Assembly (NCBI GenBank): GCA_013285855.1
Contig: JABDGW010000029.1
Span: 343 to 35,119, forward strand
Length of the DNA: 34,777 bases
Reading direction: 5' to 3'
From: Bacteroidota bacterium
Lineage (GTDB): Bacteria > Bacteroidota > Bacteroidia > Chitinophagales > Chitinophagaceae
In this document: positions 26,602-34,777 of the stretch, one piece after another
Position numbering within the stretch: the first letter of the stretch is position 1
Layout of the letters: each line of letters opens with the position of its first letter
Program-made: the position numbers and the translations under genes
The notes under the pieces: generated by a model
Told to the model about the DNA's origin: nothing
Seen by the model: the letters and a program-made list of their open reading frames with translations, nothing else
Database searches by the model: none

Positions 26602-28131
26602 ATGAAATTTTTTTATTCATTATTTTTTGCCACAATATTTATTTTATTTTTTTCCTGTAAAGATTATACAAAAAATAAAACGCACCAGGCCGTATCTGAT
26701 GCAAGCATTAAGGCTGGGAAAAAATTAGCGGCTATATATTGCGCATCCTGCCATCAATTACCTGATCCTTCATTGCTTGATTCAAAAACATGGGAAACTG
26801 GCGTTTTGCCGGCAATGGGCCCTAATCTTGGAATTTTTGCTTATGGTTTTAGCCAATATCCTGCATCTGCTAAAGACCCACATATCGGCAGAGCATTTTA
26901 TCCTTCGCAACCTGTTGTATCGTTTGTTCAGTGGCAAAATATTATAGATTATTATTCGACTACATCTCCCGATTCATTATATCAGCATAAAAAATATTTA
27001 CAAATTAAAACGGATGATAAATTATTTCAGCCGGTGCAATCTTCATTTCAATATGAAAATCCTGCAACTACATTTGTAAAATTTCAACCCGGTAATCAAA
27101 TAATAATCTGCGATGCCTTTACAAAAAAATTATATGCTATCAATAATAATTTGCATGTAATAGACTCAATTAATACAAATGGTTCGGTAACTGATATAAT
27201 TACAGATTCAGGCAGATTGATTCTTTGCAACACAGGTATTCTTAATCCTAACAACGGAAAATTTGGTTCTGTTGAAACAGTTTCTTTTAATGACAAATCA
27301 AAGATTGATACTTTATTTAAAGATCTGATGCGGCCTGTTCAAATAAACCATGTTGATTTAAATAATGATGGCAAAAAAGATTTTATTATATGTGAGTTTG
27401 GCAATTTAAAAGGCGCTTTATCGTGGCTTGAAAATAAAGGCAATAATCAATATCAATATCATATTATCCGCCCCGTGCCCGGTGCAATAAGAACTTATAT
27501 TGATGATTATAATCATGATGGCTTGCCGGATATTTGGGCACTTTTTGCACAGGGTAATGAAGGAATTTTTCTTTTCACCAATAAAGGTAATGGAGTATTT
27601 GATACAAAAGAAGTTTTGCAATTTCCGCCATCTTACGGCTCATCATCTTTTGAGCTCGATGATTTTAATGAAGACGGATTTCCTGATATAGTTTATACAT
27701 GCGGCGATAATGCTGACTTCTCACAAATATTAAAACCGTATCACGGCGTGTATATTTTTTTAAATAATGGTAAGAATAATTTCACTCAAAAATATTTTTA
27801 TCCAATCCATGGTTGCTATAAAGCTATTGCAAAAGATTTTGATGGCGATGGTGATTTGGATATTGCAACCATTTCCTTTTTTGCTGACTATGCGCATAAG
27901 CCCGAAGAAGGTTTTGTGTATTTAAAGAATGAAGGTGATTTTAAATTTCAACCTTACAGTTTTGATGCAGCCAAATCAGGAAGGTGGCTTACAATGGATG
28001 CTGCGGATTTTGATGGCGATGGAAAAATTGATTTGGTTCTGGGCAATTTTTCTGTAGTACCGATGACATTTAAAACAGCAGTTGACTGGACAAAGCAACC
28101 GCCATTTTTAATTTTGAAAAATATTCAATAA
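26602..28131 (+). CDS. Lipoprotein with N-terminal cytochrome c motif and FG-GAP repeats
   Basis: This 509-residue lipoprotein (lipobox FFSC, Cys19) has a single c-type heme motif, CASCH (Cys47 to His51), in a class-I-like context (AGKKLAAIYCASCHQLPDP). A WETGVLPAMGPNLG stretch follows in which Met could be the distal heme ligand. The rest is a beta-propeller-like domain with five D-x-(D/N)-x-D-G-x-x-D loops, from DLNNDGKKD to DFDGDGKID. Heme would be attached outside the cytoplasm. The ATG at 26602 is preferred, one base after the DUF1573 stop; an upstream TTG at 26575 would put charged residues ahead of the signal. A cytochrome/FG-GAP fusion suggests electron transfer coupled to binding at the envelope, but function is unknown. 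Confidence 0.85.
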   Translation: MKFFYSLFFATIFILFFSCKDYTKNKTHQAVSDASIKAGKKLAAIYCASCHQLPDPSLLDSKTWETGVLPAMGPNLGIFAYGFSQYPASAKDPHIGRAFYPSQPVVSFVQWQNIIDYYSTTSPDSLYQHKKYLQIKTDDKLFQPVQSSFQYENPATTFVKFQPGNQIIICDAFTKKLYAINNNLHVIDSINTNGSVTDIITDSGRLILCNTGILNPNNGKFGSVETVSFNDKSKIDTLFKDLMRPVQINHVDLNNDGKKDFIICEFGNLKGALSWLENKGNNQYQYHIIRPVPGAIRTYIDDYNHDGLPDIWALFAQGNEGIFLFTNKGNGVFDTKEVLQFPPSYGSSSFELDDFNEDGFPDIVYTCGDNADFSQILKPYHGVYIFLNNGKNNFTQKYFYPIHGCYKAIAKDFDGDGDLDIATISFFADYAHKPEEGFVYLKNEGDFKFQPYSFDAAKSGRWLTMDAADFDGDGKIDLVLGNFSVVPMTFKTAVDWTKQPPFLILKNIQ

Positions 28132-28137
28132 TCATTA

Positions 28138-28163
28138 CCTGCATACAATAAAAATATTGCAGG
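28138..28163 (+). terminator. Possible hairpin at the end of the FG-GAP gene set
   Basis: CCTGC (28138-28142) pairs with GCAGG (28159-28163) and, after a four-base bulge, AATA (28147-28150) pairs with TATT (28155-28158) around an AAAA loop. It begins six bases after the stop codon, which is a suitable location. No T-run follows directly; T-rich sequence begins only about 35-45 bases later. It may be a weak terminator or a 3'-end stabilising structure. Confidence 0.35.
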
Positions 28164-28275
28164 CCGCTTATGTAAATAGATTTGTTCTTTCTTCCAGCTT
28201 TTTATTTTTTTTTATTGATTCTGATGGATTTGCAAGCACATTTCTAAAGTGACTAAAAGTTTATTACAGTAAAAA

Positions 28276-28322
28276 TTTTTGGAAGCATGCAATGAATTAT
28301 TAATCCTGGTTGTCTATATTTA
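28276..28322 (+). promoter_or_regulatory. Promoter/leader block of the second susC, shared with the first susC
   Basis: TTTTTGGA (28276-28283), GCATGCAATGAATT (28285-28298), TTAAT, TGTC and TATATTTA (28315-28322) repeat the block found before the first susC. TATATTTA matches seven of eight positions of the Bacteroidota -7 box TAnnTTTG. The susC ATG lies 29 bases downstream. Further upstream a shorter match, TTTCTAAAGTGACT (28243-28256), resembles TTTCTAAGTGAGTG at 17087-17100. The tandem palindromes of the first leader are missing here. The remainder of the gap from 28164 to 28242 is T-rich with nothing I can identify. Confidence 0.62.
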
Positions 28323-28351
28323 ACCTAATTTTTCAATAATTAACATTTCTT

Positions 28352-31300
28352 ATGAGTAAAAACGATTGCAAACTATGTGGGTTAATTCTATTATTATTAC
28401 TTACAAGTTTAGGAAGTTTCGCACAACAAATTGTAACCGGAATGGTTAGAGGTGCAAATGACAGTTTGCCCGTAGTTGCGGCAACTGTAACTGTAAAAGG
28501 TACCAATATAGCTACTGTTAGCGATATTAAAGGTAATTTTACTATTACCGTTCCTTCTGGCAAACATCTTTTGGTTGTATCCTCAGTAGGATTTACCGAT
28601 GTTGAAGTTGATCCTTCTTCCGGAAATTTAAATGTTTTGCTTTCCGAAAGTACTACTTCACTAAATGATGTTGTAGTAGTTGGTTATGGTACGCAAAAGA
28701 AAAGCGTAGTTACCGGCGCTATTTCAAGCGTAAAGGCCAAAGATCTCGAAAATGTTCCTTCCAGTGGCAGAATTGAACAAGCACTTCAAGGCAGAGTATC
28801 TGGTGTTACTATCGCACAAAATGCAGGGCAGCCAGGTTCAAATGCTACTATAAGAGTAAGAGGTATTACAACATTTGATGATGCCGGTAATAACCCACTT
28901 TGGGTTATAGATGGTATTGTAGTGGATGCAGGAGGTATCGGTTATATTAATCAATCAGATATTGAATCCATTGAAGTTTTAAAAGATGCAACCTCTGCAG
29001 CTATTTACGGAACAAGAGCAGCATCGGGTGTAATTTTAGTAACCACCAAAAAAGGCCGCGCCGGAAAAATATCTTTTAGTTATAATGGTTTATATGGTAC
29101 ATCAGCCCCGGCAAAAAAATTAGATTTATTGAATGCTACCGAGTATGCTACTTTAATGAACGAACGTTCCGTTGCAGGTGGAGGAGATATTGTTTACTCT
29201 GATCCTGCAAGCTTAGGTAACGGAACTGACTGGCAGGCACAGATTTTTAATGACGATGCCCGCCGCTCAGACAATGAATTTAGTATTAGCGGTGGAGGTG
29301 ATAAATCAACATTTTATCTATCTTTTGGTTTGCTGAATCAGCAAGGTATAGTGTCAACTGATATCTCCCAGTATGACAGAAAAAACATAAGGCTCAATTC
29401 CACACATAAAATAAACAAGTTTTTTACTTTTGGTGAAACTGTTGGATATGCTCATGCCAAAAGCATAGGCTTAGGTAATACGAACAGCGAGTATGGTGGC
29501 CCTTTAAGTTCAGCTATTAATCTTGACCCAATAACTCCTCTTATTGAAACAGATTCTGCTGTTTTAAAGCAAGCGCCTTATCTTAACAATGCGGTGATTT
29601 TAGCCCCCAACGGTTACCCTTACGGTATTTCAACAATTGTAGGTCAGGAAATGAGCAACCCTAAAGCTTATGAACAGACGAGATTAGGCAATTATAACTG
29701 GTCTGATGATTTTGTAGGAAATGCTTATTTGGAAATAAAACCAACGCAAAACATTACAATCAGATCATCAATTGGTGGTAAACTGGCATATTGGGGCAGC
29801 CAGGGCTTTACGCCCGTTTATTATTTGAGCCCGACAATTAATGTAACACAAAATAACCTTTCAAGAAATTCAAATAAAGTGTTTTACTGGAATATTGAAA
29901 ACACAATACAATATAGTAAAATCATAGATGATCATAACTTTAGCATATTGTTAGGCCAGGGAGCTTATGTTGACAATATTGGGGGTAGCTCTACTGTTAC
30001 TGTTTTTAATTTGCCGGTAAATAATTACCAGGATGCTTCTTTTAATTTTCCATCAACTCAAGCTAACAGAACCGACGGAGTATCTGATTTTACAGAACAT
30101 AAAATATCTTCTTTATTTGGCCGCGTTAATTACAATTATAAAGAGAAATATTTATTTACAGGTATTATACGCCGTGATGGTTCAACCAGGTTTGGCTCAA
30201 ATAATAAATTCGGAAATTTTCCATCTGCTTCTGTTGGCTGGGTAGCCTCCAGAGAAGATTTCTGGCCGACGAACAAAGTTGTTAATACATTTAAGTTAAG
30301 AGGAGGGTATGGTAAGGTTGGAAATGACGGTGGTATACCAGATTTTAGTTACACACCGCTTGTAGTGGGTGGATATAATTATACCATAGGAAATGGTGGT
30401 ACTATTCTAACAGGATATGCTCCTAAAACGCTGGCTAATCCTGATTTGCATTGGGAGGAAACTACGCAGGCAGATGTAGGATTTGATGCGCAGGTACTTA
30501 CCAATTTTACCCTTACAGTTGATGTGTATAATAAGAAAACAAGCGGTATTCTTAGACCTGTTCCAATCCCTTTATATGTTGGCGTTAGCGATCAGCCTGC
30601 TGCAAATATTGCCGACATGGAAAATCGTGGTCTTGAAATAGAATTAGGATATCACAAGAGAATTGGCCAGGTTGATTTGGGTATAAACGGAAATGTATCC
30701 TTCCTGAAAAATGAAGTAACCTACGTAAACTCTGACGCCGATTTTATAGATGGAGGTGCAGGTTTTCAATCTATGGGTACCGTAACCCGCATACAGGTTG
30801 GACAATCATTTAATTCGTTCTACGGTTATAAAACTATGGGTATATTTCAAACCCAGGCCGATGTGAATGCATATGTAAATAAAGACGGCGGATTAATTCA
30901 GCCGAATGCAAAGCCGGGAGATTTCCGGTGGGCAGACCTTAACGGCGATGGCACAATTTCAGAAGATGACAAAACGTTTTTGGGAAGTAATATACCTAAA
31001 GAAACTTTTGGTCTAACTGTTACCGCCGCTTATAAAGGTTTTGATGTGATGATTTTTGGCCAGGGTGCTGCGGGCAATAAAATTTTCCAGGGTTTACGAA
31101 GATTAGATATTGCGAATGCGAATTATCAGACAAAAGCTTTAGATCGCTGGGCCGGCCCAGGAACTTCTAATGATTTTCCGAGATTAACAAGTAGCGATGA
31201 TAATGGTAATTTTCAAAAAATGTCTGATTTCTATCTTGAATCAGGAGATTATTTGCGCCTTAAACTACTTCAATTGGGATATACATTTAACAACAACTTT

Positions 31301-31474
31301 TTATCGAGAATAGGTTGTACAAAGCTGCGTTTATACGTTACAGGTGAAAATCTGGTTACTCTTACAAATTATACAGGATATGACCCAGAAATTGGTGGCG
31401 GTGTGTTTGGTATAGATAAAGGGTATTATCCGCAGGCACGTTCTTTTCTTGTAGGAGCACAAATCCAGTTCTAA
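28352..31474 (+). CDS. SusC/RagA-family TonB-linked outer membrane transporter (second pair)
   Basis: The 1040-residue protein has a signal peptide ending GSFAQ, a carboxypeptidase-regulatory-like domain (VKGTNIATVSDIKGNFTITV, residues about 50-70), the SLNDVVVVGYGTQKK segment and a plug with QALQGRVSGV, IRVRGITTF, PLWVIDGIVV and SIEVLKDATSAAIYGTRAASG. The barrel ends VGAQIQF with terminal Phe. There is no STN signalling domain. It is clearly homologous to the first SusC but diverged through most of its length, so the two probably handle different glycans. Its partner susD starts 28 bases downstream. The GH16 gene nearby suggests a beta-glucan oligosaccharide as cargo, by inference. Confidence 0.95.
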   Translation: MSKNDCKLCGLILLLLLTSLGSFAQQIVTGMVRGANDSLPVVAATVTVKGTNIATVSDIKGNFTITVPSGKHLLVVSSVGFTDVEVDPSSGNLNVLLSESTTSLNDVVVVGYGTQKKSVVTGAISSVKAKDLENVPSSGRIEQALQGRVSGVTIAQNAGQPGSNATIRVRGITTFDDAGNNPLWVIDGIVVDAGGIGYINQSDIESIEVLKDATSAAIYGTRAASGVILVTTKKGRAGKISFSYNGLYGTSAPAKKLDLLNATEYATLMNERSVAGGGDIVYSDPASLGNGTDWQAQIFNDDARRSDNEFSISGGGDKSTFYLSFGLLNQQGIVSTDISQYDRKNIRLNSTHKINKFFTFGETVGYAHAKSIGLGNTNSEYGGPLSSAINLDPITPLIETDSAVLKQAPYLNNAVILAPNGYPYGISTIVGQEMSNPKAYEQTRLGNYNWSDDFVGNAYLEIKPTQNITIRSSIGGKLAYWGSQGFTPVYYLSPTINVTQNNLSRNSNKVFYWNIENTIQYSKIIDDHNFSILLGQGAYVDNIGGSSTVTVFNLPVNNYQDASFNFPSTQANRTDGVSDFTEHKISSLFGRVNYNYKEKYLFTGIIRRDGSTRFGSNNKFGNFPSASVGWVASREDFWPTNKVVNTFKLRGGYGKVGNDGGIPDFSYTPLVVGGYNYTIGNGGTILTGYAPKTLANPDLHWEETTQADVGFDAQVLTNFTLTVDVYNKKTSGILRPVPIPLYVGVSDQPAANIADMENRGLEIELGYHKRIGQVDLGINGNVSFLKNEVTYVNSDADFIDGGAGFQSMGTVTRIQVGQSFNSFYGYKTMGIFQTQADVNAYVNKDGGLIQPNAKPGDFRWADLNGDGTISEDDKTFLGSNIPKETFGLTVTAAYKGFDVMIFGQGAAGNKIFQGLRRLDIANANYQTKALDRWAGPGTSNDFPRLTSSDDNGNFQKMSDFYLESGDYLRLKLLQLGYTFNNNFLSRIGCTKLRLYVTGENLVTLTNYTGYDPEIGGGVFGIDKGYYPQARSFLVGAQIQF

Positions 31475-31502
31475 AATTTATTAAATAAAATAATTATCAG
31501 AA

Positions 31503-33020
31503 ATGAAAAAAGCACATTCCATTAAATTAATTTCTCTGGCGGCAATAGTTTTATTGTTTGCCGCCTGTAGTAAAAGCTTTGTGGATATTGACCCTCAAGG
31601 TGTATTTGCTGCGGATACTTATTACAAAGATCAACAGCAGGCGTTTACAGGCCTGGTTGCTACATACGATATTATGCGTAAGAATTCAGGTGGTTTCGAA
31701 AATATGATCACATTTATGAATGCCGGGTCTGATGATAATTACGCTGGTGGTGGTGGTGAATCAGATGGTGTTGGTATACAAAGTTTCTCTAATCATACTG
31801 TAAATGCCGAAACTATGCCTGGCAGTTATTGGGGAGATCATTACCAGGGTATTTTTCGTGCAAATACTTTATTGCAAAAGCTTCCCAATACTCAAATGGA
31901 TGAGAATCTAAAAGCAAGATTTGTTGGTGAAGCGAAAGCATTACGTGCTATATACTATTTTAATCTTGTAAGAATGTTCAAAAACATTCCACTGATTTTA
32001 GAACCTGTGGAAACAAGCGATATTTATAATATAAAACAAACTAGTTCTGATTCCATCTATAATCAGATTGAAAAGGATCTAACTGAAGCAATTCCTGCAT
32101 TACCGGCAACCGTTCCTCTTCCAACTGAAGGTGGCCGTATTACAAAAGTAGCAGCAGAAGCAATGCTTGGTAAAGTTTATATTTATGATAATAAGCCTCA
32201 GCTTGCCGTACCATTACTTGCAGACGTAAATGGTTCTACACCTGGCCAGCCAAATGCTTATGGCAATTCATTGCTTACAAATTTTAAGGACCTATGGGTT
32301 TTCACTAATAAATTTAATAGCGAATCTATTCTTGAAGTAACACACTCTAACCAGGTTTTCTTAGGCGATTGGAGTCTGTGGGGAAGCAGCAGTGATGAAA
32401 GCAATACAGTTGACCAAATGGTGGGTCCGCGTAGCTATACAAGGTTGAGCCCTGATGCACCGGATATTTATCCTGCAGGCTGGAGCTTTAATGTATTTAC
32501 ACAGGATTTTTATGATGCTATCAAAAACGACCCAAGGTTTAGTGCCACGGTTTTTGATGCGAAAGCATTGGAAGATGCAGGACTGATAACTTATGTATAT
32601 GGGTACCAGAATACTGGTTATTTTCTGAATAAATTTATCCCGATGCCTTCTGATAAAGCAACTGTAGGCAGTGCTGAATTAAACTTCCAGGGCGATAGTT
32701 ATGTTATTCGTTTAGCGGATACTTACTTGCTGGAAGCTGAAGCCTTAGGCGCATCAGGCCCAAGAGCGCAAGCACTGTTAGATGCAGTTAGAGCAAGAGT
32801 TGGTTTACCTTCTGTTCCTGTATCAATGAATGCAATTAAGAATGAACGCAGGTTTGAATTAGCTGGTGAGGGTCATCGCTTTTTTGATCTTGTAAGATGG
32901 GGTGATGCTGCTACTAAATTAGCTAACAGAGGATTTACCGCAGGCAAAAGCGAAATTCTTCCAATACCGGCTTCTGAATTAAAGGGTACTTTATTAGTTC
33001 AAAATCCTGGTTACGAATAG
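31503..33020 (+). CDS. SusD/RagB-family glycan-binding outer membrane lipoprotein (second pair)
   Basis: A 505-residue SusD of ordinary length. The lipobox is FAAC (Cys22), followed by SKSFVDIDPQG. Family features are the FVGEAKALRAIYYFNLVRMF helix pair (residues about 140-160), TKVAAEAMLGKVYIY, IRLADTYLLEAEAL, and the hallmark NERRFELAGEGHRFFDLVRWG near residue 460, ending LLVQNPGYE. It would form the lid of the SusC barrel encoded just upstream and bind the glycan at the cell surface. The next gene, a putative surface glycan-binding lipoprotein, starts 28 bases later. Confidence 0.95.
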   Translation: MKKAHSIKLISLAAIVLLFAACSKSFVDIDPQGVFAADTYYKDQQQAFTGLVATYDIMRKNSGGFENMITFMNAGSDDNYAGGGGESDGVGIQSFSNHTVNAETMPGSYWGDHYQGIFRANTLLQKLPNTQMDENLKARFVGEAKALRAIYYFNLVRMFKNIPLILEPVETSDIYNIKQTSSDSIYNQIEKDLTEAIPALPATVPLPTEGGRITKVAAEAMLGKVYIYDNKPQLAVPLLADVNGSTPGQPNAYGNSLLTNFKDLWVFTNKFNSESILEVTHSNQVFLGDWSLWGSSSDESNTVDQMVGPRSYTRLSPDAPDIYPAGWSFNVFTQDFYDAIKNDPRFSATVFDAKALEDAGLITYVYGYQNTGYFLNKFIPMPSDKATVGSAELNFQGDSYVIRLADTYLLEAEALGASGPRAQALLDAVRARVGLPSVPVSMNAIKNERRFELAGEGHRFFDLVRWGDAATKLANRGFTAGKSEILPIPASELKGTLLVQNPGYE

Positions 33021-33047
33021 TAGATATTTAAACTTAAAAATTAGAAT

Positions 33048-33974
33048 ATGAAAAATATAATTTATAATGTAATTCTTGTTTTCAGCTTATTGTTCTTCTT
33101 CAACAGCTGCGATAAATCAAATTATACTTTGGGCGATTTAACACCACCTGCTAACGTTGTGGTTACGGCTGAAGTAGTAGGTAAGGATGCTGATCATCCA
33201 AATGGTGATGGCTCTGGTAACGTTATGATAAGTGTAACATCAGATTATGCACTCTCTTACAAAATACAATATGATAGTAGTTCAGATTTAGCTTACGTGC
33301 CTTCAGGTACTGTTACGCATAAATACACTGATCCCGGGTTACACACCTATACTATTACAGCATATGCTTATGGTAAAGGTGCCTCTTCTACTTCTGCTAC
33401 TACACAAGTAACCGTACAAAGTGATTTTGCACCAGACCCTGCTATTGTAACTGCTTTAACTAATGACGATTCTAAAACCTGGGTTGTTAATAAAGATATT
33501 CCCGGTCATTTTGGTGTTGGTCCATGGGATGCCACATCTTTTACACCTGCCTGGTGGGCTGCAGGAATAAATGAAAAAGTAGCATGTTGCAATTGTTTCT
33601 ATACAGCAACATTTACTTTTTCAAAAGCAGCCGATGGCAGTTATTCTTTAGCAGTAGCAACTCCAGATGGTGCATTTACCAAAACTGGTGCCTTAACAAC
33701 ATTGCCGGGCATACCAGCAACGGGTGATGAAGCCTGTTATAATTATGCAGGAGGTACTTCATCTTTTAAATTTGCACCTGCAAGTTCAGGAGTTGATGCT
33801 TCAGCATCTACACAAGTAAGTGTTTTATTATCCGGTGTTAATACATATATAGGATATGGCGCAACGCTTAAAGAATATGAAATATTAAGTATTGACGATA
33901 ACAATTTGTATTTGCGTGTACAAGGAACGGAAACTGGAAATGCCTGGTATATTAAATTAACACCCAAGCAATAA
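33048..33974 (+). CDS. Putative surface glycan-binding lipoprotein (PKD-like domain, SusE/F position)
   Basis: This 308-residue lipoprotein (lipobox NSC, Cys21) has an N-terminal Ig/PKD-like domain (about residues 35-125, ending HTYTITAYAYGKG and TTQVTVQSD). A second domain from about residue 135 begins with DDSKTWVVNKDIPGHFGVGP and is rich in aromatic residues (WWAAG), with a CCNC cluster. It lies directly after susC-susD and before a GH16 gene, the usual place of surface glycan-binding proteins in beta-glucan utilisation loci. It has no catalytic motif I recognise. The exposed tryptophans in the second domain fit glycan binding, but the specificity is inferred. A strong terminator follows 28 bases after the stop. 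Confidence 0.78.
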   Translation: MKNIIYNVILVFSLLFFFNSCDKSNYTLGDLTPPANVVVTAEVVGKDADHPNGDGSGNVMISVTSDYALSYKIQYDSSSDLAYVPSGTVTHKYTDPGLHTYTITAYAYGKGASSTSATTQVTVQSDFAPDPAIVTALTNDDSKTWVVNKDIPGHFGVGPWDATSFTPAWWAAGINEKVACCNCFYTATFTFSKAADGSYSLAVATPDGAFTKTGALTTLPGIPATGDEACYNYAGGTSSFKFAPASSGVDASASTQVSVLLSGVNTYIGYGATLKEYEILSIDDNNLYLRVQGTETGNAWYIKLTPKQ

Positions 33975-34002
33975 GCAATTAATAAAATTGAATTGGTATT
34001 AT

Positions 34003-34040
34003 TAAGCAGCACTTCTCACAACATGTGCTGCTTATTTTTT
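34003..34040 (+). terminator. Rho-independent terminator after the second SusCD unit
   Basis: A perfect 10-bp stem, TAAGCAGCAC (34003-34012) with GTGCTGCTTA (34025-34034), encloses a 12-base loop and is followed by six Ts (34035-34040). The GH16 gene starts 27 bases later on the same strand. The arrangement mirrors the terminator after the first SusCD pair. Confidence 0.88.
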
Positions 34041-34067
34041 ATATACTGAATTATATATTAAAGATTA

Positions 34068-34777
34068 ATGAATACTCCTATGATTAAAAATTTCGTATTG
34101 CTGATAATAGGTTTTGTATGTTGCCTGAGTTGTAAGAAATCCGGCGGCGGAAATGATAATAACAATAACGAGCCCACACCTTCTTTAAAAATAAATGATG
34201 TTACATTAAACAGGCAAAACTCTGATTTTGCATTTAGATTTTTTGTTGATTTAAGTGCCAAGAGCAGTAAAACGGTTACGGTGCAATATTCAACAATTAA
34301 TGGTACTGCAAAAGCAGGTGAAGATTATGAAAATACATCGGGAACTCTTACATTTCAACCGGGCGAAACAGAATTGTATGTAGATGTAACTGTAAAGGGC
34401 GATAGCTTGCGCCAGGCACAACAAAATTTTTATATGCAATTGAGCAATGCACAAAACAGTAAGCTCAGCATTCCAAAAGCTACCGCCACCATTATAAATG
34501 ATGGAACATATTTACCAACTAATAATACAGGTTATTCTACACCAGATAATTATTCGGGATATAAATTAACATGGAGTGATGAATTCGACGGAAATGCTTT
34601 GAATACAAATAATTGGAATTATGAAAGCGGTGGTGGTGGTTGGGGCAATAATGAATTGGAATATTATACATCAAGACCGCAAAATGTTTTTGTTTCATCA
34701 GGCAATCTGATTATTGAGGCAAGAAAGGAAAATTATGGCAGTAATAATTATACTTCTGCGAGGCTAAATACAGCAGG
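34068..34777 (+). CDS. Calx-beta / GH16 beta-glucanase lipoprotein, 5' part (truncated by window end)
   Basis: The frame stays open to the window end (236 codons). It encodes a lipoprotein signal (FVLLIIGFVCCLSCKK), an Asn-rich linker, and a Calx-beta domain (about residues 40-145: VTVQYSTINGTAKAGEDYE, GTLTFQPGETELYV, ending ATATIINDGTY). The start of a GH16 laminarinase-type domain follows: YKLTWSDEFDG, LNTNNWNYE, GGGGWGNNELEYYTSRPQN and NLIIEARKE. These match the N-terminal half of bacterial beta-1,3- and mixed-linkage glucanases. The catalytic E-x-D-x-x-E motif would lie beyond the window, so activity cannot be checked. An ATG at 34080 is an alternative start with a shorter signal peptide. 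It begins 27 bases after a terminator. Confidence 0.88.
   Translation, partial: MNTPMIKNFVLLIIGFVCCLSCKKSGGGNDNNNNEPTPSLKINDVTLNRQNSDFAFRFFVDLSAKSSKTVTVQYSTINGTAKAGEDYENTSGTLTFQPGETELYVDVTVKGDSLRQAQQNFYMQLSNAQNSKLSIPKATATIINDGTYLPTNNTGYSTPDNYSGYKLTWSDEFDGNALNTNNWNYESGGGGWGNNELEYYTSRPQNVFVSSGNLIIEARKENYGSNNYTSARLNTA

Overview
The window comes from an AT-rich Bacteroidota genome, most likely a Chitinophagaceae-type soil or plant-matter degrader. The evidence is two SusC/SusD pairs, many secreted glycoside hydrolases and lipoproteins with Bacteroidota-style signal peptides, A-rich start regions in place of clear Shine-Dalgarno sites, and a promoter-like TATATTTA box. All recognised genes lie on the + strand. 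The taxonomic call is inference; no rRNA or other marker is present.

Layout. (a) 1-1337: the C-terminal end of a sigma-54 AAA+ activator, then miaA (tRNA dimethylallyltransferase). (b) 1514-17005: a tightly packed run of eleven genes. It begins with secreted carbohydrate-active proteins: a DUF4038/GH140-like protein, a NodB-type deacetylase, a large GH2 protein, a small cupin, a GH3 beta-glycosidase and a DUF2961/GH172 protein. It continues with sugar-acid catabolism: an Eda-type aldolase, galactonate dehydratase (dgoD), an MFS sugar-acid transporter, 2-dehydro-3-deoxygalactonokinase (dgoK) and an SMP-30/gluconolactonase-type lipoprotein. (c) 17237-28131: a first SusC/SusD pair, then a strong terminator, a 14-repeat FG-GAP/UnbV lipoprotein, a DUF1573 lipoprotein and a cytochrome c/FG-GAP lipoprotein. 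(d) 28352-34777: a second SusC/SusD pair, a lipoprotein of surface-glycan-binding type, another strong terminator and the start of a Calx-beta/GH16 beta-glucanase that runs off the window.

How the genes may work together. The SusCD systems would import oligosaccharides and the secreted hydrolases trim them. A lactonase lipoprotein outside the inner membrane could turn an aldonolactone into galactonate. The MFS carrier would import it, and DgoD, DgoK and the Eda-type aldolase would convert it to pyruvate and glyceraldehyde 3-phosphate. No sugar dehydrogenase is present to make the lactone. The GH16 gene points to a beta-1,3- or mixed-linkage glucan for the last cluster.

The most interesting non-coding signals are a nearly identical promoter/leader block in front of both susC genes, a tandem pair of 15-bp palindromes found only in front of the first, and rho-independent terminators placed 23-27 bp before the genes that follow each SusCD unit. 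No complete transcription factor gene is visible in the window. I saw no tRNA, rRNA, CRISPR array, insertion sequence or obvious pseudogene.
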